Positions 1-8,964 of a DNA stretch of 64,000 bases are shown here, piece after piece. A model generated the notes under the pieces. It saw nothing but the letters and a program-made list of their open reading frames with translations. It was not told the origin of the DNA and did not search any database. Location: the NCBI GenBank assembly GCA_035652535.1, contig DASRDP010000093.1, positions 1-64,000 of the forward strand, in the 5' to 3' direction. The stretch comes from Chloroflexota bacterium. GTDB lineage: Bacteria > Chloroflexota > UBA6077 > SHYK01. Every line of letters begins with the position of its first letter. Position 1 is the first letter of the stretch. Made by a program: the position numbers and the translations under genes.

Positions 1-2
1 AC

Positions 3-188
3 TATCGCACCCCGTATGCCGCCCTCAAAGCCGAACTGCCGAACATCGACGAGGCCATCCGCTTCCCTATCCCGTTCTTACTCGACGACGTCAGCGTCCG
101 CCTTGGCCCTTGGAGTGGATACCATCTGTTGGCGCATCACCTAACGTTGATTCGTCACGAAAAAGTCCGGTTTGGCCGCGCGGCCTGA
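3..188 (+). CDS. C-terminal end of an unidentified protein (5' truncated)
   Basis: An open frame runs into the window from its left edge and ends with TGA at 186-188, giving about 61 C-terminal residues. It contains the stretch IDEAIRFPIPFLLDD and ends HEKVRFGRAA. Strong third-position GC and the absence of stops argue for real coding sequence, with the start outside the window. It is followed after 54 bases by a Gfo/Idh/MocA dehydrogenase on the same strand, so the two may be cotranscribed. I do not recognise the family. Confidence 0.5.
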   Translation, partial: YRTPYAALKAELPNIDEAIRFPIPFLLDDVSVRLGPWSGYHLLAHHLTLIRHEKVRFGRAA

Positions 189-242
189 AAACACGGATTG
201 GAGTAGGATTCGCTGATCAACAGCAATGGGAGGAGGCCTACG

Positions 243-1463
243 ATGGCAGGCGACGTCCTGGTCCGCGTAGGGATCTGCGGCCTCGGTGTCGCGGCCCGGC
301 AAGTCCGCAGCAGCATCGATCGCACCCGGGGCGCGAAGCTGACAGCCGTGTGTGACGTCCGAAAAAGCGAGGTCGACGCGTGGACAGAGCGGTACGACCT
401 CGAAGGCTTCACCGACATCGCCGACCTGTGCCGGAGTAGCTCGGTCGACGCCATCTGGGTCGCCACCCCGAACAACTTGCACGCCGAGCACACGGTGATG
501 GCGGCGGACCACGGGAAGCACGTGATCTGCGAGAAGCCGATGGCGATCTCCATCGACGAGGCTACGCGGATGGTGGACGCGATCGAGCGCAACGGCGTGA
601 AGTACATCCAGGGGCATAGCCGCATTCACCGCCCCTACGTGCACAAGATGGGCGAGGTGATCGCCAGTGGCCGCTTGGGCCAGATCGTTCACATCAATAG
701 CTGGATGTACAACGACTGGATGCAGCGCCCATGGGAAGTTCACTCGGTCGACGAGCGATTGGGGGGCGGTGTGGTCTTTCGGCAGGGCCCGCACCAGATG
801 GACGTCGTCCGATATCTGGCCGGGGGGCTGGTGCGAAGCGTCCGGGGCACCGCCGGCTACTGGCACCCGCACTACCACGTGCCGGGCGACTACCACGCCT
901 TCATCGACTTCGAGGACGGACCGACGGCGATGATCAGCTTCGTGGGTTACGGGAACTTCGACATCCGGGAGCTGACCTGGAACATCGGCGAGGGGGGCGG
1001 CATCGCATCCGATGACGTCGTGCTGGGGCCGAAGCCGCGCGCCACCGGCGACATCCCCGCAGACCAGTTCTACGCCCTCGACCAGTACTCCCTTGATGCC
1101 TTCGATCGGCGGGACCAGGCTCGCCGCAAGCAGGACTTCTTCGGCCTCATCGTCGTGAGCTGTGAGCGGGGGGACATCCGCCAATCACCGGATGGGCTGT
1201 TCGTCTACACCGAGAAGGGGCGCGAGGAGGTACTGCTCTCCGAGGAGGAGCTTCGAGCGGGTGAGATCCAGGCCCTGGTCGACGCGGTGAAGCAGGACGG
1301 GCCCGGGTTTCCGGACGTGCGCTGGGGCCGCGCGACGCTCGAGGCGTGCATGGCGATCAAGGAGTCCGGTCAACAGCGTCGGGAGATCATGATGCAGCAC
1401 CAGGTCCCTTCCCCGCTTCGGCCGGCGCTCCAACGGATCGGAACGCGCGCGCCGCGCGGCTAG
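243..1463 (+). CDS. Gfo/Idh/MocA-family oxidoreductase, possibly phthalate-dihydrodiol dehydrogenase-like
   Basis: This is a 406-residue NAD(P)-dependent dehydrogenase, probably cytoplasmic. The Rossmann nucleotide motif GICGLGVAARQV is at residues 10-21. The family's EKP motif, whose lysine is catalytic, is at 97-99 within VICEKPMAIS. The C-terminal half carries the GGGVVFRQGPHQMDVVRYL substrate-domain segment. The start is well placed, with GGGAGG about 8 bases upstream of ATG. Length and layout match the Gfo/Idh/MocA enzymes that oxidise phthalate 4,5-cis-dihydrodiol (Pht4 type). The many phthalate-dioxygenase-family Rieske genes nearby make that role attractive, but sugar or inositol oxidation cannot be excluded. 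A second copy lies at 6287-7525. It converges with the binding lipoprotein gene, with only 4 bases between stops. Confidence 0.85.
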   Translation: MAGDVLVRVGICGLGVAARQVRSSIDRTRGAKLTAVCDVRKSEVDAWTERYDLEGFTDIADLCRSSSVDAIWVATPNNLHAEHTVMAADHGKHVICEKPMAISIDEATRMVDAIERNGVKYIQGHSRIHRPYVHKMGEVIASGRLGQIVHINSWMYNDWMQRPWEVHSVDERLGGGVVFRQGPHQMDVVRYLAGGLVRSVRGTAGYWHPHYHVPGDYHAFIDFEDGPTAMISFVGYGNFDIRELTWNIGEGGGIASDDVVLGPKPRATGDIPADQFYALDQYSLDAFDRRDQARRKQDFFGLIVVSCERGDIRQSPDGLFVYTEKGREEVLLSEEELRAGEIQALVDAVKQDGPGFPDVRWGRATLEACMAIKESGQQRREIMMQHQVPSPLRPALQRIGTRAPRG

Positions 1464-1467
1464 CGGA

Positions 1468-3192
1468 CTACCGCAGCTCCCAGGTGTGGACGTTCCACGT
1501 CGTCGAGCTGTCGGGCGAGGCCACCTGCGGCCCATGGAGGGCCGCCACGTACGCGGTGATTCCCGGATTGAAGTTGATGGCGATCGCGGGCAGCTCATCG
1601 CTGAATATGTGCACCATCTGCGCGATCTGATGGATGCGCTCGGTTCGGTCGAGCGTCGTATTGAACGCGTCTACGAGGCGATCGTACTCCGCGTTCGACC
1701 ACGAGCTTCGGTTCGTCCCGTTCCACCGGTTCTCCGGTCGCGGCGTTCCGGCCGTGCCGAGGTTCGGCAGCGAGTTCTCGCCGAGCGGTCCGCCGGTGGT
1801 GAACATCGACGGAAAGGTGGCGCGGATCTGCGGGTCCTGCGCCTGAGCCGCCGGCAGCACGGCCTCCTGGATATCGAACCCCGCCTGCCTCCACACTGAG
1901 GCCATGATCGATTGCTCCGCCTCGTTCTGCGAGTTCTGAATGACCTTCAGCTCGGGGGACAGCTTGCCTCCGGGCGGACTCGTGAAGAACCCGTCCGCGC
2001 CTTTCGTGAACCCTGCCTCGTTCATGAGCTGCTCGGTCCGTCTGACGTCGAACGGATACTTGACGGTGGCCGCGTCCACCTCGGCGTAGTAGTCCACGGT
2101 GGGCGGAATCACCGAATCGGAGTTGATCCCCTGCCCTTCGTAGATGCCATCGTCGATCGCCTGCTTGTCAACGGAATAGGCAAGGGCCTTGCGGACGCGG
2201 ATGTCGGTGAGAGCGCGCGGCGACACCCGCTCGGGATGAAGCTGGATCTGGGTGTATCGCCACAGCCCCGGCGTCACGAGGACGCTCCCGCCCTGGTTCG
2301 CGGCCCACTCGCGCTTGATGACGGTCGCCTGCTGGAAGTAGATGGCGTCGTCCATAAGGACCTGCACGGCGCCCGATAGGAGGCTCGCGAGCGCCGTGTT
2401 CGCGTCATTGATGAACAGCAGCTTGATTCGATCGATCTTGGACCGGCCGAGGGCGTGCCCCCCGAAGGCCGACGCCTCGATGTAGGCGCCGGGCTCCCAG
2501 TGCTCGATCTTGAATGGCCCCAGGCCGATGTAATCCGTGGTCCAGAACGGGAGCGCGACGAAGGCGTCTGAGCTATTTTGCTGGAGCGCCGCCTCGAGGA
2601 TGTGGCGCGGCAGTGGCGGCAGGTCTCCGTAACCGAGAATCCCGGCTCGCGGGTAGGGACGCTTCCATCGGATCGAGACGGTTCGGTCGTCCTGGGCAAC
2701 GACATCCTCGATGAGCCCCTGAGGCGCGGCGCTGGAGATCCCGAAATCCGGCGTGGTGTAGGTGCGCCACGCAAAGATCACGTCCTCGGGCGTCAGCGGC
2801 TCACCGTCCTGCCACGTCAGTCCCGGCCGGAGCCGGTACACGGTCTCCATGCGCCCGTCCGGCGCGACTTGCCAGCTCTCCGTGTTGAGCTGCGGAAGGG
2901 ACTCGGCCAGGTACGGCTGCGCCGCCCCGCGATCGTCGATGATGGCGAGCCCCGCGTTGAAGAGGCGGATCGTGGCGCCGAGCGTCAGGCCGGCCTGCTG
3001 AAGCCCCTTGCCGGCGACGTATGCCGGCTCGACGCGGATCGCGGCGGTGAGCGTTCGCGGCTGTTGGCCCGCGGTCGCCGCGCCCTGAACCGCACCACCG
3101 GCTGTCGCCTGCGGTCGGCTCGCCGGTGCACAGGCGACGAGGACCAGCACCCCCAGCACGACGCTCGATGCCACACGCTTCGATCCGATCAT
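1468..3192 (-). CDS. ABC transporter substrate-binding lipoprotein, family 5
   Basis: This 574-residue exported lipoprotein belongs to the SBP_bac_5 (oligopeptide/dipeptide/nickel) family. A short signal peptide ends in lipobox LVAC with the lipidated cysteine at residue 21, followed by a Pro/Ala/Gly-rich linker. The family segment GLTWQDGEPLTPEDVIFAWR is clear. The protein ends in WNVHTWELR, a terminal motif shared by most of the binding lipoproteins in this window. It should capture an organic solute at the outer face of the membrane for an ABC importer, but no permease or ATPase gene lies nearby. It is divergent from the Rieske gene at 3403 across a 210-base intergenic region. The ligand cannot be read from sequence. 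Confidence 0.92.
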   Translation of the reverse strand: MIGSKRVASSVVLGVLVLVACAPASRPQATAGGAVQGAATAGQQPRTLTAAIRVEPAYVAGKGLQQAGLTLGATIRLFNAGLAIIDDRGAAQPYLAESLPQLNTESWQVAPDGRMETVYRLRPGLTWQDGEPLTPEDVIFAWRTYTTPDFGISSAAPQGLIEDVVAQDDRTVSIRWKRPYPRAGILGYGDLPPLPRHILEAALQQNSSDAFVALPFWTTDYIGLGPFKIEHWEPGAYIEASAFGGHALGRSKIDRIKLLFINDANTALASLLSGAVQVLMDDAIYFQQATVIKREWAANQGGSVLVTPGLWRYTQIQLHPERVSPRALTDIRVRKALAYSVDKQAIDDGIYEGQGINSDSVIPPTVDYYAEVDAATVKYPFDVRRTEQLMNEAGFTKGADGFFTSPPGGKLSPELKVIQNSQNEAEQSIMASVWRQAGFDIQEAVLPAAQAQDPQIRATFPSMFTTGGPLGENSLPNLGTAGTPRPENRWNGTNRSSWSNAEYDRLVDAFNTTLDRTERIHQIAQMVHIFSDELPAIAINFNPGITAYVAALHGPQVASPDSSTTWNVHTWELR

Positions 3193-3298
3193 TCACGTCC
3201 CCCATTCGCGATCATCACGCCAACCGTGCCATCCATATTACGCGCTCAGCGGGAGACGATTCCCGTCGTCGATGGCCTACGCGTGTCGCGCCCAGCGA

Positions 3299-3304
3299 TA
3301 TACT
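3299..3304 (+). promoter_or_regulatory. Putative -10 box (TATACT)
   Basis: TATACT lies in the divergent gap between the lipoprotein gene and the Rieske gene, 98 bases before the Rieske ATG. I see no TTGACA-like hexamer 16-18 bases upstream. The same hexamer precedes the Rieske genes at 7644 and 13012, which is the main reason for the call. Confidence 0.3.
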
Positions 3305-3402
3305 GCCATCACAGTCGCCAGGAATCGTCGGACCAGCGGGCGGGAAGCTCGTCGAGCGAGCGCTCTTGCAGCAGGTCGGGCGCGATTCAGGGGGGAGGGT
3401 CC

Positions 3403-4668
3403 ATGCTCACGAAGGAAGAAAACGCGCTGCTGACCCAAATCGGACCAGGCACGCCCTGCGGCGAGCTGCTCCGACGTTACTGGCATCCAGTGGCCCTCAC
3501 GCGTGAGCTGACCGACGATCGGCCCATGCGGCGGGTCAAAATCCTCGGCGAGGAGCTGGTCCTTTTCCGCCAGCCCGACGGCGCGTTCGGGTTGGTGGGC
3601 GAGCACTGCTCGCATCGCGGGACGTCGCTATACTACGGCTTCCTTGAGGACGGCGGGATCCGCTGTCCATACCACGGCTGGCTTTACGACGCCGTGGGGC
3701 GCTGCGTCGAGCAGCCCTTCGAGCCAGCGCAATCGATGCTCAAGCACACCCTTCGCCACCCCGCGTACCCGGTCCAGGAGCTGGCCGGCATCCTGTTCGC
3801 CTATCTGGGGCCGCCCGAGCGCCAGCCGCTGCTTCCCCGATGGGACGTCCTGGTCTGGGAGGGCGGCATCAGGACGCTGCGCCGCCAGCAAACCCTCTCG
3901 TGCAACTGGCTGCAGGCGGAAGAGAACTCGGCGGACGTCACGCACACGTACTTCCTCCACGGCCACGCGATGAAGGCCAAGGGGCTGCAGGGCGGTCAGT
4001 ACTACTACCGGCCCATCGAGCGCTTCGGGTTCCAGCCCTTCGAGTTCGGCCTGCTGAAAAGCTGGCACTACCAGGACGGCGGCACCCGGTTCGGGGAGGA
4101 GCGCGGAGGCGGAAACCCGCTCATCTTCCCGAACATGCTGCGCGTCCGCGAGGGCGCCTGGCATGCGATCCACTGGCGGGTACCCATCGACGACGCCCAC
4201 ACCGAGATCTTCTGGGCGGGCTTCATGCGTGACGCGGACGTGGAGCGCGGCCGATGGCTCGCCGACGCGGACCGCGAGGGCGAGGTTCGTCTCACGGGAC
4301 CCAACGGCGAATACACGATGGACACCTTCCCCAGCCAGGACACGATGGCGTGGGAGACCCAGGGCGCGATCTTCGATCGCGGCCGCGAGCATCTCGGAGC
4401 GTCCGACCAGGGCATCGCGCTGTTCCGGCAGATGCTGCGCGACCAGATCGAGGCGGTCCAGCGGGGCGACGACCCGATGGCGCTCGTCCGCGATCCGGAG
4501 AGGAATCGCATCATCGAAGTGCCCGAGTGGGTCGCCGAGTTCGAGTCGCCCGACCTGACCGACCTAAGCGGCACGAGCCCCACGTTCACGTCCATGGCGG
4601 ACGTCTTCGACGAGCGGCACCAGGTGTTCGAGGTGCCGTTTGGCGCCGCGCGGCCGCGAGCGAGTTAG
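3403..4668 (+). CDS. Rieske aromatic ring-hydroxylating oxygenase, alpha subunit
   Basis: This 421-residue oxygenase belongs to the phthalate-dioxygenase/O-demethylase group of homo-oligomeric Rieske enzymes. The [2Fe-2S] ligands are C69-x-H71 and C88-x2-H91. The mononuclear iron motif is D178, H181, H186 in NSADVTHTYFLH, and a QGAIFDRGREHLGASDQGI block follows near the C-terminus. The ATG at 3403 is chosen because it follows GGGGGGAGGG and gives the MLTKEEN start seen in its paralogues. The open frame extends further upstream, but that part is not conserved. The enzyme needs an electron-donating reductase, and none is present here. It is followed after 10 bases by an EutA-like gene. The substrate is unknown; hydroxylation and O-demethylation are both possible. 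Confidence 0.93.
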   Translation: MLTKEENALLTQIGPGTPCGELLRRYWHPVALTRELTDDRPMRRVKILGEELVLFRQPDGAFGLVGEHCSHRGTSLYYGFLEDGGIRCPYHGWLYDAVGRCVEQPFEPAQSMLKHTLRHPAYPVQELAGILFAYLGPPERQPLLPRWDVLVWEGGIRTLRRQQTLSCNWLQAEENSADVTHTYFLHGHAMKAKGLQGGQYYYRPIERFGFQPFEFGLLKSWHYQDGGTRFGEERGGGNPLIFPNMLRVREGAWHAIHWRVPIDDAHTEIFWAGFMRDADVERGRWLADADREGEVRLTGPNGEYTMDTFPSQDTMAWETQGAIFDRGREHLGASDQGIALFRQMLRDQIEAVQRGDDPMALVRDPERNRIIEVPEWVAEFESPDLTDLSGTSPTFTSMADVFDERHQVFEVPFGAARPRAS

Positions 4669-4678
4669 TCCGGGCCGC

Positions 4679-6283
4679 ATGGTCAGCTCATTCACACACG
4701 AGCACGGCGGCGAGGGCGTCCACCGTCATGGGCCAGGTGAGTCCCACTCTCACGCGATCGAGAGCTTCGCCGAGCACGGCCACTTCCACGAGGAAGACCT
4801 GGTCGCCCTCATGGCGCAGGACACGACCATCGACGCCATCTCCACCGCGGGGATCAATCCAGGGTGGATGGTCCTCAACAGCGTTGGCATCGACATCGGG
4901 TCGTCGACCTCGCACCTTACCTTCTCGCGCCTCTTTCTCGAGCGTCAGGGGCTGGAGATGTCCAGCCGTTTCGTCACCGTCCGCCGGGACGTGCTCTATC
5001 GCTCACCGATCCAGCTCACCTCCTATCTGGACGTCGAGACTATCGACGTGGATCTCCTCTCCGCCTTCGTTCGCGAGAGCTACGAACGGGCCGGCGTCGA
5101 TCCGTCGGAGATCCACACCGGCGCGGTGATCTGCACGGGCGAGGCCGTTCGCAAGCGCAACGCCGAGGCGATCACGCGCCTCTTCTCCCACATGGGCGGA
5201 AAGTTCGTGTGCGCAACGGCCGGTCCTCGGCTGGAGGCGATCCTCGCCGCCCACGGCTCCGGATCGGTAGCCCGATCGCGGGATCGGCTCACCGTCATGA
5301 ACGTCGACGTCGGCGGGGGTACGACGAAGATCACGGTCGTTCGCGATGGCGCGATTCTGGAAACGGGGGCCATCAACGTCGGAGCGCGCCTCCTGGCCTG
5401 GGACCCGGCCACGGGACGTCTGAACCGAATCGAGGTGAGCGGGCGCCGCATCGCGGAGGCCATCGGCATCGCTCCCGAGATCGGCGGGACCCTGTCGGAG
5501 GACGAGAAGTGGCGCTTCGCGCGGTCCCTGGTCGACCGCCTGCTCGCCTACCTCGCCGGCGATTCGACGAGCCCGCTCATCGAGGCTCTGCTCATCACCG
5601 GGCCGCTGGTGTTCCGAGGGCGCGTCGACGAGGTGATTTTTTCCGGGGGCGTCGGCGAGTTCATCTACGATCGCGAGGCGGCCGACTACGGGGATTTTGG
5701 TCGCTACCTCGCCGCCGAGATCCAACGGCGGATCTCCGACTTCCCCGGTCCCGTCGCCGAGGGGGCCGAGGCGATCCGCGCGACCGTCATCGGCGCCTCC
5801 CAATACACCGTTCAGGTCTCCAGCAGCACCATTTTTCTATCGGATCCGTCGATGCTGCCCATGCGCGATTTCCAGGTCGTTGCGCCGCGATTTTCCGGCG
5901 CCGAGGCCGACGAGGGATCCGTCGCCCTGGCCATTACGGATGCGATGGCGCGCTACGATCTCCTGGACGCGGCCACGGCGCATCCGGTGGCGTTGTACCT
6001 CGCATGGCCGCACGAGACCTCGTACGCGAACCTCTCGATGCTCGCGGGCGGCATCGTTCGAGCGCTGGCGCCGGTCAACGACGGCAAGCCCCTGGTGCTT
6101 ATCTTCGACCGCGACATCGGCGCGCTGGTCGGGGCCCTCATCAAGGAGGACATGGAGGTCCCGAACGCAGTCGTCGCGGTCGACGAGGTCGAGGTGAAGG
6201 AGCTGGACTTCGTGGACGTGGGCCAGCCCCTGGGCAATCGATCGGCGGTGCCCGTCGTGGTGAAGTCGCTGATCTTCGAGTAG
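4679..6283 (+). CDS. EutA-like ASKHA ATPase with His-rich N-terminus
   Basis: This 534-residue protein resembles the ethanolamine ammonia-lyase reactivating factor EutA, which uses ATP to expel damaged cobalamin from its target. The ASKHA phosphate-1 motif VGIDIGSSTSHLTFSRL is at residues 69-85 and phosphate-2 MNVDVGGGTTKITV is near 207-220. The adenosine-type motif FSGGVGEFIY follows later. Residues 1-37 hold nine histidines in H-x-H pairs (7/9, 15/17, 23/25, 33/35/37), suggesting metal binding. The ATG at 4679 lies 10 bases after the Rieske stop, so the two genes are probably one operon. No eutB or eutC is present, so the partner is probably not ethanolamine ammonia-lyase. A second copy lies at 32900-34651. 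Confidence 0.85.
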   Translation: MVSSFTHEHGGEGVHRHGPGESHSHAIESFAEHGHFHEEDLVALMAQDTTIDAISTAGINPGWMVLNSVGIDIGSSTSHLTFSRLFLERQGLEMSSRFVTVRRDVLYRSPIQLTSYLDVETIDVDLLSAFVRESYERAGVDPSEIHTGAVICTGEAVRKRNAEAITRLFSHMGGKFVCATAGPRLEAILAAHGSGSVARSRDRLTVMNVDVGGGTTKITVVRDGAILETGAINVGARLLAWDPATGRLNRIEVSGRRIAEAIGIAPEIGGTLSEDEKWRFARSLVDRLLAYLAGDSTSPLIEALLITGPLVFRGRVDEVIFSGGVGEFIYDREAADYGDFGRYLAAEIQRRISDFPGPVAEGAEAIRATVIGASQYTVQVSSSTIFLSDPSMLPMRDFQVVAPRFSGAEADEGSVALAITDAMARYDLLDAATAHPVALYLAWPHETSYANLSMLAGGIVRALAPVNDGKPLVLIFDRDIGALVGALIKEDMEVPNAVVAVDEVEVKELDFVDVGQPLGNRSAVPVVVKSLIFE

Positions 6284-6286
6284 CGC

Positions 6287-7525
6287 TCAGTCCCGCGCCG
6301 GGCACTGGTGTGAGAGCAGCACCTCGCGCCGCTCCCGCCCCGACTGCATGATGGCGAGGCACACCTCGAGCGTCGCCATGCCCCAGTGCCCATCGTGGCT
6401 GATGGGCTTGCCCTCGACAACGGCGTCGTACAGCTCGCGCAGCTCCGCGTTGCCGGTCGACCGACCCCGCGCGACCGGTACCTCCCGGCGGCCGTCGTCG
6501 CCGTACACGTAGAGTCCCTCCGGCGACTGGCGCACGTCGCCGCGCTCGCACGAGGCCAGCGTGATGCCGAACCAGCTCCGGTCCGGCGGAAGCGGGCTCC
6601 CGTCGGCCGAGCTGTTGCCCCGCGGCGGCTCGCCCGACTGTGCGCCGAACCGCATCGCCTCTTTCTCGGCCTCGACGTTGACCGAGCCCGCGCGCAGGCC
6701 CTTGCGCACCGCGACGGCCTGCTCGTCCGAGTAGAGGCGGCTCCCGAACCCCCAGGTCAGCTCTGACGTGTAGAAGTACCCGTAGCCGCTGTAGGCGATC
6801 GTCGCCGACGCCCCGTCCTCGAACTCGAGGAAGGCCGAGTAGTTACCGGGCGCCGGCCGTTCCGGCAGCCACTGGCCCACGGCTGCCCGCACGCTGCGGA
6901 CCATCCCGCCGCCGAGCACGCGAATCGTGTCGATGAGGTGCGGACCGTGGCGATAGACAACGCCGCCGCCGAGGGTAACATCGATCTCCTCCGGCATGCG
7001 TGGCTTCAGGAGCCAATCGGTGTAGAGCCAGCAGTGCACGGCGTAGAGGTGGCCCAGCTCGCCCGAGCGCACGACCCGCTTCATGGCCTGGATCGTCGGG
7101 TGCAGGCTATAGGTGTGGCCGCACACCATCTTCACGTTGTTTCGCTCGGCCGTCTCCACCATCCGCTCGGCCTCGGCCATCGAGAGGGCCATCGGCTTCT
7201 CGCAGACGACGTGCTTCCCGCGCTCGGCCGCCATGACGATGTGCTGGCAGTGCCGATTATTGGGCGTGGCCACCCAGACCACGTCCACGTCCGGATCGTT
7301 GCACAGATCTTCGACGCTGGTGTAGACGTGGCCGCCATATTGCGTCTGGAAAGCCTGCAGCGCGCCGGTCCGGAGGTCGGCCGCCGCGGCGAGGCGAACC
7401 TCGGGCATCTTCGCGAGCCCGGGTATGACCTGCGACCCGCCGACGCCGAGGCCCGCGATGCCAACCCCGAGGGTTCGCTTGGGTGCTCCGCCCGTCTCGC
7501 GTGCCCGCTCGTCGACACTCGCCAC
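6287..7525 (-). CDS. Gfo/Idh/MocA-family oxidoreductase, second copy
   Basis: This 412-residue dehydrogenase is paralogous to the one at 243-1463. The Rossmann motif GIAGLGVGGSQV starts at residue 22, and EKP with its catalytic lysine is at 109-111. The substrate domain repeats the GGGVVYRHGPHLIDTIRVLGG pattern in shortened form. The GTG at 7525 is chosen because GAGGTGAAAC precedes it at good spacing; the longer open frame upstream has no family similarity. It is divergent from the Rieske gene at 7644 across 118 bases. In phthalate operons the 4,5-cis-dihydrodiol made by the Rieske enzyme is rearomatised by a dehydrogenase of this family. The same pairing is plausible here but unproven. Confidence 0.85.
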   Translation of the reverse strand: MASVDERARETGGAPKRTLGVGIAGLGVGGSQVIPGLAKMPEVRLAAAADLRTGALQAFQTQYGGHVYTSVEDLCNDPDVDVVWVATPNNRHCQHIVMAAERGKHVVCEKPMALSMAEAERMVETAERNNVKMVCGHTYSLHPTIQAMKRVVRSGELGHLYAVHCWLYTDWLLKPRMPEEIDVTLGGGVVYRHGPHLIDTIRVLGGGMVRSVRAAVGQWLPERPAPGNYSAFLEFEDGASATIAYSGYGYFYTSELTWGFGSRLYSDEQAVAVRKGLRAGSVNVEAEKEAMRFGAQSGEPPRGNSSADGSPLPPDRSWFGITLASCERGDVRQSPEGLYVYGDDGRREVPVARGRSTGNAELRELYDAVVEGKPISHDGHWGMATLEVCLAIMQSGRERREVLLSHQCPARD

Positions 7526-7574
7526 CGTTTCACCTCTCTGGCCGTGGGCCCACGGCGCCCGAATTGTTGAATGA

Positions 7575-7580
7575 TATACT
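7575..7580 (+). promoter_or_regulatory. Putative -10 box (TATACT)
   Basis: TATACT is 63 bases upstream of the GTG of the Rieske gene at 7644, in the divergent gap with the dehydrogenase gene. No convincing -35 hexamer is visible. The surrounding GATATACTG is identical to the one upstream of the Rieske gene at 3403. Confidence 0.3.
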
Positions 7581-7643
7581 GGGTCGCAAGCCATCGCCGG
7601 CCCGGCGCCCAGCGTCGGCAGGATCTTTGAGGGGGAATGTGCA

Positions 7644-8837
7644 GTGATCACGAAAGAAGAGAACGACCGCCTCACGCAGATCGGTCCCGGCACCCTCATG
7701 GGCAACCTGATGCGGCGATACTGGCACCCGGTCATCGCGACGGCCGCGCTGGACGAAGACCCGGTGCAGCCGATCCGGCTCCTCGGCGAGGACCTCGTGC
7801 TCTATCGCGACGAGGCGGGCAAGCTCGGGCTCGTGTCGCACCGATGCGCGCATCGCGGCATCTCCCTCGCCTACGGCATCCCGCAGACCAACGGCCTTCG
7901 TTGCGCCTACCACGGATGGGTCTACAACGAGCAGGGCCAGGTGGTGGACATGCCCTTCGAGCCGGCCTGCCTGCCCCTGAAGATCACGGCGTACCCGGTG
8001 CAGGAGCTGGGCGGTCTCATCTTCGCGTATCTCGGGCCCGCGCCGGCGCCACTGCTCCCCAGGCACGAGCTGTTCGTGCGGGAGGATTTCGACAAGTCCA
8101 TCGAGATGACGCCGTTGCCCTGCAACTGGCTGAACGCCATGGACAACTCGCTCGACCCGGTCCACTACGAGCATCTGCATGGGCATTACGGCAACTACGT
8201 CGCCAAGAAACAGGGGCGAAAGCCACCGATGAATCCGGTACGGCACCTCAAGATCGACTTCGACGTGTTCCGGTACGGAATCTATAAGCGGCGGCTGATG
8301 GAAGGCGAGCCCGAGGACATCGACGACTGGACGACCGGGCACCCGATCCTCTTCCCGAACACGCTGCTGGTCGGCGACGCGCGCGTGGCGCGCTATCAGA
8401 TCCGCGTGCCGATCGACGATACGCACACCATGCACTACAACTACAACGTGTTCTCCCGCGCGCCCGACGCCCCGCGGAAGTGGGAGGGCATTCCCGTCAA
8501 GCGTACGACGATCTACGAAGAAAACGGCGACATCGTGGCCGACACCGTGTTCAAGCAGGACGCGCTCGGCTGGGTGGGCCAGGGACCCGTCTCCGACCGG
8601 ACCGTGGAGCACCTGGTGACGTCCGACCGCGGGATCATCCTGTACCACAACATGCTCATCGAGCAGGCGGAGAAGGTGGCGCGGGGTGAGGACCCGATGG
8701 GGATCGTGCGCGACGAGGACGAGAACGAGCCGATGATCCGGATCCGGTGGGAGGAGCGCGCGAAGGAGGCCTACTGGCCGGGCGGTCGACCGGTCCAATA
8801 CTTCACGCCGGCCGCGGAGGCCCGCCCCGTCGGGTGA
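7644..8837 (+). CDS. Rieske aromatic ring-hydroxylating oxygenase, alpha subunit (tandem-family copy 1)
   Basis: This 397-residue protein is one of four close paralogues (with 11671, 13012 and 16719). The Rieske cluster ligands are C68, H70, C87 and H90. The mononuclear iron site is D171, H174, H179 in DNSLDPVHYEHLHG. The C-terminal block VGQGPVSDRTVEHL ends in TSDRGI, as in phthalate-type oxygenases. The GTG start at 7644 follows GAGGGGGAATGTGCA and gives MITKEEN, matching the paralogues. The ring after RCAHRG (ISLAYGIPQTNGLRCAYHGW) is almost invariant among the four copies. It is divergent from a dihydrodiol-dehydrogenase-like gene, a plausible next step in the pathway. Confidence 0.93.
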   Translation: MITKEENDRLTQIGPGTLMGNLMRRYWHPVIATAALDEDPVQPIRLLGEDLVLYRDEAGKLGLVSHRCAHRGISLAYGIPQTNGLRCAYHGWVYNEQGQVVDMPFEPACLPLKITAYPVQELGGLIFAYLGPAPAPLLPRHELFVREDFDKSIEMTPLPCNWLNAMDNSLDPVHYEHLHGHYGNYVAKKQGRKPPMNPVRHLKIDFDVFRYGIYKRRLMEGEPEDIDDWTTGHPILFPNTLLVGDARVARYQIRVPIDDTHTMHYNYNVFSRAPDAPRKWEGIPVKRTTIYEENGDIVADTVFKQDALGWVGQGPVSDRTVEHLVTSDRGIILYHNMLIEQAEKVARGEDPMGIVRDEDENEPMIRIRWEERAKEAYWPGGRPVQYFTPAAEARPVG

Positions 8838-8964
8838 CGATCGCGCGGGTTGCCGTATCCGCGGCCGCTCCGAGCGACATGAACGGCCGCGTTCCGTCTA
8901 TCTCGGGCCCTTGGCCTGTGCGAGCACACCTATCCGGTTCGATTCGCGCAACGCGTCCCGACCG

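Noticed and set aside
4679-6283. Ethanolamine utilisation locus
   Set aside because: Two EutA-like genes are present, but no EutB, EutC, shell proteins, aldehyde dehydrogenase or cobalamin enzyme is encoded in the window. The His-rich extensions also set these proteins apart from classical EutA.
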